A stretch of DNA of 64,000 bases from Nematopogon swammerdamellus (taxonomy: Eukaryota; Arthropoda; Insecta; Lepidoptera; Adelidae): assembly GCA_946902875.1 (NCBI GenBank), contig OX336339.1:20367349-20431348 (forward strand), written 5' to 3'. The notes beneath the pieces are model-generated. The model made no database searches and was not told where the DNA came from. It saw only the letters and a list, made by a program, of their open reading frames with translations. This document shows, one piece after another, positions 56,049 through 64,000 of the stretch (within the stretch, counting starts at the first letter, position 1; each line of letters starts with the position of its first letter). The position numbers and the translations under genes were made by a program.

Positions 56049-56140
56049 GGACGGTGTTGTGCTGTAATTTACACGAGTACTTGCAGCACAACACCGATTA
56101 CTCTGCTTACCCCGATTGTCGCGATACAGCGTGTGGTTAC
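56049..56140 (+). mobile_element. Family D 3' hairpin segment
   Basis: 'cggtgttgtgctgtaattt' and 'gcagcacaacaccgattac'. It abuts the SINE-A tail with no A-run. Confidence 0.55.
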
Positions 56141-56173
56141 AAGTTAGAGAACGTAATGTATAAACGATATTCA

Positions 56174-56822
56174 TGGAAGGTGTGGATCTAAGCTTACGAT
56201 GGCTTCACCGAACACATCCGGGCCCATCGGCAGTAGAGGAGGGTATTAATCGAGGCCGGGACTAGCGAGTGGCCACTCTAAATTTCCCGCGCATGCTTCA
56301 CGTTTCGGCTCGCTTCAAGCCCTCGTCAGCTAGTCTGCGTTGACTAGGACGCGGGGAAACACCAGTCCCGCTCTCGACCTCCCTCTCTCTACCTATCCAT
56401 ATTCTGTAGGATGCTTCCAGTGACGTTTTCGAAGCTCTCTCCATGTATGAGCTTAGCGTCGGTTTTGGCAGCCCTAGATTAAAGAGCCTGTCTTGTCCGT
56501 TTCTCACAATCCGGTCTACTAAGTTGCAGTACTTGTTAAGTTTGATGTTGTGGTCCTTCGGTATGTTGCTTTCCCATGAAACCGTAAGTTCAACAAGTAC
56601 TACATGTTTTGTCGCTTTTGAGAATATGAGTATATCCGGTCTTAATGCTGTGGTACAGATTTCCGAAGGCATCTGGTAATGCTTCTCATGTGTGTCCATC
56701 AACAATTCCCAATCCTTGCTGCTCCCAAAATTGAAGAAGGTTTAGTCCTATCTTTGGCAGCTTTTTGGCTCCAGGTTTCAAAAATTTGACCTTCTGGAAG
56801 CCGCTACTGGTTTGCCCTTTCC
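56174..56822 (-). pseudogene. LINE with restriction-like endonuclease, short copy
   Basis: The minus-strand frame (56298-56705) carries the endonuclease motif RPDILIFSKATKHVVLVELT. It then passes directly from NLVDRIVRNGQDRLF to NLGLPKPTLSSYMERASK. Compared with the longer copy downstream on the plus map, about 25 codons are deleted there and SIVSNG is changed. The upstream part ends abruptly at 56822, where the 3' end of the long copy begins. The 3' UTR spans 56174-56297. Confidence 0.75.
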
Positions 56823-58776
56823 TTTTGAAGGTGTGGACCTGAGCTTGCGATGTCTTCACCGAACATATCCGGGCCCATCGGCAGTAGAGGAGGGTGTTAA
56901 TCGAGGTCGGGACTAGCGAGTGGCCACTCTAAATTTCCCGCGCATGCTTCACGTTTCGGCTCGCGTCAAGCCCTCGTCAGCTAGTCTGCGTTGACTAGGA
57001 CGCGGGGAAACCACCAGTCCCGCTCTCGACCTCCCTCTCTCTACCTATCCATATTCTGTAGGATGCTTCCAGTGACGTTTTCGAAGCTCTCTCCATATAT
57101 GAGCTTAGCGTCGATCTTGGGAGCCCTAGATTCTTGAAGAGACTGTAGAGCGACTTCGCTGGTAGTCCTCTTGCTCCGACTTCCACAGCGAAGAGATCAG
57201 TCTTGAATCCGTTACTCACAATCCGGTCTACTAAGTTGCAGTACTTGTTAAGTTTGATGTTGTGGTCCTTCGGTATGTTACTTTCCCATGGAACTGTAAG
57301 TTCAACAAGTACTACATGCTTTGTCGCTTTTGAGAATATGAGTATATCCGGTCTTAATGCTGTGGTACAGATTTCCGAAGGCATTTGGTAATGCTTCTCA
57401 TGTGTGTCCATCAACAATTCCCAATCCTTTGCTGCTCCCAAAATTGAAGAAGGTTTAGTCCTATCTTTGGGCAGCTTATTGGCTCCAGGTTTCACAAAGT
57501 TGACCTTCTGGAAGCCGCTACTGGTTTGCCCTTTCCTGGTCCGTGCAATTGACAGGTTGATGGCCTCTCTGATGATTTGGAGGACTTTATCATGACGGTA
57601 GGAATACTGGCCTCGCTCAAGTAGTATTTTGCATCCGCATAACAAATGTTTGGCCGTGCCTACGAACTCCTTACATGACGGGCATAGTTTATTTGTAGAT
57701 TTCCCCCATCTAACTAGGTTACTCGGGTCGGGGAGAGTAAGCTGGAATGCATTTAAGTAGAACTTAAGCAGCTCAGGGGACCAGTTGTATATTATGGATT
57801 TCCACTTCAATGCAGGAGGGATGCAGAAGTCACCCACTGTTAGCCAATCATTCTGCATTTCTAGGTTTAAGGCGTGAAGTTTGAAGCCTTGTTCCATGTC
57901 CTCCTGAGCAAAACCTTTCAGTATTTCTTTATCAGACTTTGCTGTTTCTATGCCCAATCCAGATCTATTGGTGCGTGTACCAACTTGGAATGATTTGTAG
58001 AAGTCGAGTCTCGATTCCAGTTCATCTGATAGTGATGTGTTGGGTAAGGCTTGAATAGCGCTATCATTGGAGTCTTTGAGTATACATCGTTTGGCTATTC
58101 TCGCCTTTGATAAAATATCGACGGTTTCTTAATGTTCAGTCCAAAGTTATTGTGAGATCTGTATAACGTTGACGAGTCAGCCGGGTGGGCCAGTCCAAAC
58201 CATGATTTCAGGAATCTGGTCACATACGAGTCTAATTTAGTCAGGTTTTGCTTTGTGAAGTCGTAGACGAGAAATGGCCATGAAAGTTTTGATGTCAGGT
58301 AGTTATCGTAAATCCATGCCTTTTGTGTACCCAGGAGGGGAAGATTGTCAGTTTGGCGGAGGCTCACTTCGAAAAGTTGGACAATATCATCAGTAGGATG
58401 CTCCTTTCCTCTGCTGGTGATCCTTTTGCCCAAGAATTTAAAAGGAGCTTCATCAGCCACGGTTGCGATTGGTTTTCCGGCTACTGTCAAACCTGGATTG
58501 CTCGAGGTAAACTTTGAACCTTTCCTGGTTAAGCTCAAACAGTAGCACTTCGCTGGTTTTATCTTCATCCCTTTGGTCCATTCACAATAGTCATCCACCA
58601 CCTTAAGAAGCGACTGATTTTGTTTTGGATTGCGGGTTAACAGCGTAATATCAACCGCAAATGCCAGGATGGCCGCCATATATGTGTCTCCATATTTGAA
58701 CCTGTATCCCCATTTCTTTTCTTTTACGACAAGCGTATCAATTAGAATGTTGATAACAATGTATATTATAGCTGAA
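56823..58776 (-). pseudogene. LINE with restriction-like endonuclease (R2/NeSL/Hero-like), long 5'-truncated copy
   Basis: The minus-strand reading begins within the reverse transcriptase at about 58776 (YIVINILIDTLVVKEKKWGY) and passes motif C as AFAVDITLLTR. A thumb and connection region follows. The frame shifts by one near 58100. It continues through 57957-56995 with a zinc-binding CPSC-x8-H-x4-C segment, then HDKVLQIIREAIN. The endonuclease RPDILIFSKATKHVVLVELT follows, and it ends ...RKREVE-like GREREVESGTG. The order RT, CCHC, then PD-(D/E)XK-type endonuclease identifies a LINE with a restriction-like endonuclease. Motif C normally has two Asp residues (F/YADD). Here the first is Val, so the RT is expected to be inactive. 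The N-terminal half is missing. Confidence 0.82.
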
Positions 58777-58779
58777 TCG

Positions 58780-59070
58780 ACGTATCAACGCGGGAGATTG
58801 TAAAAGCCTTAGAATAAAGAGACCCAGAAATGTCGTCAACTCAGTCGTTCCATTCGAATCTCGTTTTGTTTAATTATAGTGTAATGTAAATTGCTCTTGT
58901 GTTTCTCGCCAGATGGTGGGACCCTTTTGAACTTGGAAGAAATTATATTTCATAATTTTAGATAAAATTTGTATTTGATTGTATTTTCTTTTTTCGCAAT
59001 AAGAAAACCAATGTCAGTTGTCACATTTCTACTTTCAGCTGCTGTTTGATATGTGAGACATAACATAATG
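58780..59070. other. Unassigned stretch
   Basis: Nothing recognised. Confidence 0.5.
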
Positions 59071-59072
59071 AG

Positions 59073-59364
59073 AAAAAACCGGCCAAGTGCGAGTCGAACT
59101 CGCGCACCGAGGGTCCCGTATCGCCATGTCACGGCTAGCGCTACTCACGCCATCTAGATGGCGTGTTATGAAATGCTTCATATTAGTTAATGTCATGCTT
59201 CATAATCTATTCGGTAGATGGCGCGCGCGCATACACTTTTTTGGTTTCTTCTATGGGAACCCCCGTGAATTTTTTACTTTTTCTTATTTTTATTATTTGT
59301 TGTTATATCGGCCATAGTAAATAACACATTTTTTGTGAAAACAGTTCAAGAGAGATACAGCCCT

Positions 59365-59395
<31 letters not shown>

Positions 59396-59487
59396 ACGGA
59401 CAGACAGACAGACAGACACACAGACAGACAGACAGACGGAGTAGGCTTAGTAATAGGGTCCCGTGCCGGATACGGAACCCTAAAAAG
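59073..59487 (-). mobile_element. Family C, short complete copy
   Basis: It starts 'aaaccggccaagtgcgagtc' and ends 'ggatacggaaccctaaaaag'. It includes 'ggcgcgcgcgcatacac', 'ttgttgttatatcggccat' and a CAGA/GGAC microsatellite at 59365-59436. It is useful as a compact reference copy. Confidence 0.75.
59365..59436. repeat. CAGA/CGGA microsatellite
   Basis: Imperfect tetranucleotide run inside the family C copy. Confidence 0.9.
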
Positions 59488-59489
59488 CA

Positions 59490-59995
59490 AGCGTGAAGGA
59501 AATATAAAAACACTTCAAGCGATTTAAACCTTGAGTAAATACTTGTAAATCCCGTGAATCCCAGAATTGTTCAGTTTCCGCGATATTTAGAATTTATATC
59601 GCAAAATTTTTGTATCTTCTATCTGTGTGTGTGTGTGTGTGAGAAATCTCTGTAAGGTATAAAACCGCCTTTGCACCTCATGTTAATTATTATATATCAA
59701 ACCTGTTTCTCTAAAATGATTCTGGAGCATAAAGTGTATCAATCTATCTTACATAATGCAAATCGGCTGACTTTAATAGGCCTAACTATTGAAGCGTCCT
59801 ACCTATCTAGACTGGTTATCAGAAACCTACCATACTGATTGGGCCTTCAATAGCGTTGTTCGCTGTAGCAGTATGGAGGGGTAACTGTTTGTTCAGTGCT
59901 GGGGAGGGAGGCAAACTGATTGGAAACGCATTCGTTTTAATTTATCCTAGCTACCTATCCACGTTAGAACTAGGAGAGACAAGAGCGAAGCATGT
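59490..59995. other. Unassigned stretch
   Basis: A short (GT)n lies at 59624-59641. Nothing else is recognised. Confidence 0.5.
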
Positions 59996-60004
59996 TCTTC
60001 ATTT

Positions 60005-60130
60005 TTGTATGGAACCTGACGTCGTTGTTAACCTCGCCGTAATGTCAGCAGCATATAACACCTTGGTGAAGTAGGTACCATGTCAGTGCTTCCCTTTGGT
60101 CTTGCCGGCTACATTAAACTGAACGGAAAC
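60005..60130 (-). mobile_element. SINE-A tail, diverged
   Basis: 'gtatggaacctgacgtcgtt' to 'cttgccggctacattaaact'. The body is missing. Confidence 0.6.
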
Positions 60131-60134
60131 GGGA

Positions 60135-60332
60135 TTTACTAATCATTATTAAATTATTATGGTATTTTGGAAGTACTGAACTGAAAGTTACGAATAAATT
60201 AAACCATCTATTAAATATCAAAACAACGTAAAACTGTAAATACTCTAATTACTACTGAAAGTGAAAGTATTAACTAATAACTGAAAGCAATAACTAAATA
60301 TTTTTATAACGCATAACGACTACATAATTAGG
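60135..60332. other. Unassigned AT-rich stretch
   Basis: The phrase 'actgaaag' recurs loosely. No gene is seen. Confidence 0.4.
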
Positions 60333-60334
60333 CC

Positions 60335-60510
60335 AATAAAATTAAAGAAACTATCTGTAGCGCCATCTATTATTTAGTAGTGAATATGTAATCGATTCTT
60401 AGCACGTTTCTTGTGGACCCCTTTAATTTTGAACTTTTTGCTTTTTTGCATTTGTTGGCATATCCGCCATAATAACGGATACGGTATAAATACGGAACCC
60501 TAAAAATTAC
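60335..60510 (-). mobile_element. Family C fragment
   Basis: 'agcgccatctattatttagt', 'tttgttggcatatccgccat' and 'atacggaaccctaaaaa'. Confidence 0.65.
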
Positions 60511-60514
60511 AAAA

Positions 60515-60765
60515 AACAAGGCTACTGCTGAAGTGAACCTATTATGTTCGCCTGCTTGTACTTCTTCCACATTCCAAAGGTTATTTACAATAGAATACCT
60601 ACCTCAAGGCACTCTGCCCGCCCATTACCTAATTTGTATAAATTGTTGTGCATAGAATATATTATGCATTTATACATATGTACATGTTACCTACATTATG
60701 TACCTACTCAAAATGCTCACATCCGTACGCGCCTTTAGCTTATTGAAATAGCCTGAATCATCCTG
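60515..60765. other. Unassigned stretch
   Basis: Nothing recognised. Confidence 0.45.
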
Positions 60766-60769
60766 CTCA

Positions 60770-60985
60770 GTTTATATTATGACTTTTTGCTCACAGTTGA
60801 GGTCGCCGAGACGCAGCGTTATGATTTATAGCCTAACTAAACCTTCTTAGAAGCGATAGAATGTAACAGTGAAAACCGTATGTAAATCGATAAAGTGATT
60901 CTCGAGTTATAAGGATATTCATACATTGACGTACGGTAAACGGCCGGTCGCCCGAAGAAACTTCGCTTTATTTATTAGGAATTTG
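60770..60985 (-). mobile_element. Family H2 (Helitron-like) copy, terminus lost
   Basis: 'gatttatagcctaactaaac' to 'gaagaaacttcgctttattt', as in 54805-55040. Confidence 0.55.
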
Positions 60986-60989
60986 CAAA

Positions 60990-61362
60990 GGACTTGAAAT
61001 AACTATTTCCTGAAATAACAAGCGCGTGCAGGTAACTGAAGCAAGACAATTTAATTTAAATTTGGAACTACATTTAAATTTAGATTACCGCGCCGTTAAG
61101 CAATCGATGCGTGCGCTCAATTATTAAAGTGCAGGCTATAGTAATAGTAATTTATGCGCCGGAGTCACTTGATTTATCTAAAGAAGGGTTCTTCATGAGG
61201 ACGCAAGAACGGGGTGGGGTGGGGGAGTGGCTTTAGCTGTGTCATCGTGACTTGTTCTTGTTCCCGCTGTCTTTAACCCTACGCTAGCTCATATTGTTGC
61301 TAGCGGTACGGAGTGTTTCAAATTACTGTGGAGAAATAAAATATTTATACCGCCGAAATGAA
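60990..61362. other. Unassigned stretch
   Basis: Nothing recognised. Confidence 0.45.
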
Positions 61363-61364
61363 TG

Positions 61365-61472
61365 ATGCACGGCCGAAACGACTATGAAAATATTTCGTGT
61401 GTTCCGTCCAATGTAAGCCCGGCACGATTAAAGGGAAGTACTGGAGTGGCACCTAGTCCACCAAATCTTACA
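61365..61472 (+). mobile_element. SINE-A internal fragment, diverged
   Basis: 'gccgaaacgactatgaaaat', 'gtgttccgtccaatgtaag' and 'ggcacctagtccacc'. Confidence 0.6.
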
Positions 61473-61764
61473 TCAAATAGACATAAAATGATTGTGTTTA
61501 TCTAAATGTAAGCAAAATAAAATGTTATTCGGTAGCAATAGTATTAAATGGTCAAAGAGGATTTAATTAGGCTTCTCATATTATTTCACCACCTGCTGCT
61601 AGAATTAACGTGTAGTAGTAGCCGATGGTTCACTTTTGTCGACTGTATGAGAAATGTTAGTACTGCAGTAGAACTGTTAGACGAGACTTAACCGGGGGTG
61701 GTGAAATTGGCCATGACAGGGGAGATAGAGACCAACTCGAATACGAGATATTACATAAGTATAT

Positions 61765-62062
61765 CGTTACGTGAACTCAGCTCGGTCTGCGACCTCGCCC
61801 TTAGTGAGTTACTGTTTTCGAGAATGTATATCCTTAAACTGAACGCAGCGCGACCTTTGTCCTCGCCCGTAGTGACTTTCATAGAGGAAATAATAATATC
61901 GTTCACCTGAAGGCAGCTCGGCCTTCGGCCTCGAATTTAGTGACTTTGTTTGAGGCAATACAGTTTACCTGAACGCAGCTCGGCCTTCGACCTCGCCCTT
62001 AGTGAGTTACTGTTTTCGAGAAAGTATAATATCGTTAACCTGAACGCAACTCGGTCTTTGGG
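61765..62062. repeat. ~68-bp degenerate tandem repeat, 4-5 units
   Basis: 'ctgaacgcagctcgg' or variants recur at 61771, 61839, 61907, 61969 and 62040, followed by 'cctcgcccttagtgagtta'. The units are diverged. A Helitron-like end follows at 62145-62178. Confidence 0.85.
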
Positions 62063-62144
62063 TAGTCAGTTATGATGAGGCGGCAGGGAAAGCTAGACAG
62101 AGTTTCTTATCATATTTGCGTTGAAATCCGATTTGCTAAAACCG

Positions 62145-62178
62145 ACTTCACCGCGAGCGGGGCCGCGATGACAGCTAG
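62145..62178 (+). mobile_element. Helitron-like terminus
   Basis: 'accgcgagcggggccgcgat' followed by 'gacagctagtata' matches the GC-rich subterminal end plus CTAG of family H. The 68-bp repeats may be the interior of the same element. Confidence 0.4.
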
Positions 62179-62179
62179 T

Positions 62180-63580
62180 ATATTATATAGATACTTATTG
62201 AGTTATTAATTAGACCATTTCTATAAGGAAAAAAAAAAACTTCACCAACGTAAACATTTGAAACTGTACTCCGCAGACTAGCCGCAATAATATTATCGTT
62301 CCATTAAAACTATTCCCGTCCAGACGCAACAAGAAATTGCGGCAAAAAAGTGCAACTTTATCAAGATCGCAAAGTTGTGCGACGCAGAGCGACCACCCTG
62401 TAAGTACTAACCGTACTAGCGGCATCGCAAGGTCGGGTGAAGTTTACGTTTTAAATTAATTTAGCGGGTTATTAATTTTGAATAATGAACTGAGCTCTTA
62501 CGGAAAACTTTCCGTACTGTTGAGCGGACAGAAAAGTTTTATTGAGACATGATTCTTCGAAATATCGCGCGATTGGTTAGCCAGTTCGATGCTGCGGAGA
62601 GGGTTGGTATAAAGGAAAATAATAGAAGACATTGAGAACTAAATTATATTTCAAAATCGCCGACTGAATTAGTTTTCAGTGGAATATATTATTCAACATT
62701 TGCCAGCATGAGGAATATGAATAGATGTAAGTACCACAACATTTTGTGAGCAAAAAGTAACGTGAAACGAAGCCGCGGGCGTAAGCTAGTGTTTGAATAA
62801 AGTAAGTCAAAGCATGCAAATTAAATTCAAATTATTTTGTCTCACTGAACGTAACTCACGAAGACTCGGCTATTGAAGATTTTGAAATTAATCCTAAGAT
62901 TAAGCCGCAAAATCTGTAACAACCTATGCGTCCGCGTCGTCGACGAGTCTATGCGCCGTCGACGAGTCTACGTTCGCTTAAATATAATTCGAGAACTCCC
63001 AAACAATTCACATGGCGGTTTCCCTTGGAGAAAGAATGGGTTATATATATTATATGGCAGCGCAAGTACTATGTACTTATACCATTTGAGAACCTAAACG
63101 ACATTTCAGTTATAAACTAAAACTTTTCACCATCTAAGAAAGTTATCACATCTGTCACCGCGACCAGGCCTTCAGCTCGTCGTACGAGTAATCGCAGTCT
63201 GCGGAAGTTGACTAATCCTGGGATGAGTGTTAAAAGATTTATTCGTTTGAACGAGAGCTTAAAACGGCTAATCCCTCTGAGTCGCTCTAAGGCTGGGTTT
63301 CTTCAAACAAATTAGCATATTTTACACAAATCTTCGCGGATTTGGACCCGGAACTCATGAACCGGAGCAGCTAATAGTCGTGGAAAATATTTAGCCTCAT
63401 CTTATAGCTTTTCTTGAATGCTGAATTCAGTCGAGTTTTCTTATGTCTTTCTTTGTGACGTGCCGCGTACCGTTTTTAATCAAATTGAATGTTTATTATT
63501 CGACTTGACTTATTATTGGAATGTTATGTTTATACCAATTATAATAATATGTGGATAAAGATGTGGACCTCATCATGGTT
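62180..63580. other. Unassigned stretch of 1.4 kb
   Basis: A short Helitron-like end occurs at 62768-62797 ('gaagccgcgggcgtaagct'). A 'cgtcgacgagtctatgcgcc' duplication occurs near 62935-62972. No gene is recognised. Confidence 0.45.
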
Positions 63581-63587
63581 ATTGTGG

Positions 63588-63660
63588 TTCCGTAGCCAGC
63601 GAAGTTGGCAGAGACGCTTATATAACCGGTTTGGTGTCTGTCCGTCCGTCTGTCTGTCAC
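63588..63660 (+). mobile_element. Family C trace
   Basis: 'gttccgtagccagcgaagtt' followed by 'gtctgtccgtccgtctg'. Confidence 0.4.
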
Positions 63661-63709
63661 ACGCGCTGTCCGAGTTGATTACTCAATAAATAAATAAAAA
63701 ATTACTAAT

Positions 63710-63985
63710 GAAAAAAACCCCCGACACATCAGCGACCCTTAAAAAGTAAAAACGAATGTTCGCTTAGTAGATTAAAGGCGTCGGGGACCACTAAGTAAAA
63801 GAAAGTAAACTCGGACCCCGACCTCTTTAATTAATTAAGCGGACATTATTTTTTACTTTTTGAGGGTTGTTGATGAAAATTTTGTAATTTAATTTTATTT
63901 ACTTAGCGGTCCCCTGACTCCTATTATAAGTTAGTAAACGGACATTATTTATGAATCGGTCGGGGATTTTTAAAAATGTTAATAA
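63710..63985. mobile_element. 'cccccgac' dispersed repeat with inverted halves
   Basis: The left 'aacccccgacacatcagcga', with 'cggggaccactaagtaaa', is inverted to the right 'tttacttagcggtccc' and 'gaatcggtcgggg'. No coding frame. Confidence 0.5.
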
Positions 63986-64000
63986 ACTTTTATTTCAAGC

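Noticed and set aside
59293..59490. Cysteine/serine-rich frame (VCLSVCLS repeats), also at 12980-13204 and 16118-16306
   Set aside because: These are translations of CAGA/CTGT microsatellites in family C and family H repeats.

Overview
The window looks like intergenic or intronic DNA from a moth or butterfly. The evidence is the repeat content. There are many copies of a SINE with a 5S-rRNA-like head, a tRNA-headed relative of it, and 5'-truncated non-LTR retrotransposon ends of the type that end in 'RTAKLWN...FP'. There is an RTE end with a TGA tail, a dispersed family bounded by 'GGCCAAGTGCGAGTC' and 'ACGGAACCCTA', and Helitron-like ends with 'GCCGCGGGC...CTAG'. Species cannot be fixed. No intact host gene is recognisable. 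Nearly every recognisable coding segment is a broken transposon gene. Two short segments (9076-9384 plus strand and 23715-23803 minus strand) are offered only as weak candidate host exons.

Layout. 1-2661: most of a Transib (RAG1-like) element whose right end reads inward CACAGTG, with inverted arms built of ~290-bp tandem units around a frameshifted transposase C-terminus. 3.6-6.2 kb: SINE-B copies and a dispersed family C element holding four ~313-bp units. 6.7-7.5 kb: a TTAA-flanked piggyBac-like element containing a hairpin. 8.7 kb: a decayed LINE endonuclease. 12.4-13.2 kb: an inverted pair of Helitron-like elements. 14.9-15.5 kb: a LINE 3' end. 16.6-18.2 kb: a near-identical 15-copy, 110-bp satellite lying between family C copies. 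20-40 kb: scattered LINE ends, SINEs and palindromes, including a ~240-bp one at 35.3-35.6 kb and one SINE-B inserted into another at 36.95-37.6 kb.

41.3-41.9 kb is a cluster of three palindromic MITEs. 45.39-46.38 kb is a hAT-type non-autonomous element with an 8-bp target duplication. 46.7-49.3 kb is the most intricate nest. A palindromic MITE is split by an insertion carrying eight 130-bp repeats, the C-terminus of a PIF1/Helitron-type helicase with one premature stop, a ~545-bp palindrome with ~265-bp arms, and a SINE. 56.2-58.8 kb holds two same-strand truncated copies of a LINE with a restriction-like endonuclease (R2/NeSL/Hero-like). The longer copy has reverse transcriptase motif C changed from the expected FADD to FAVD. 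The rest is AT-rich unassigned sequence with more SINE, family C and Helitron-like fragments.

The genes do not form a pathway. The content records successive transposon insertion and decay, and nesting gives relative ages in several places. All family names come from reading the sequence and from memory of the families; no database search was possible.
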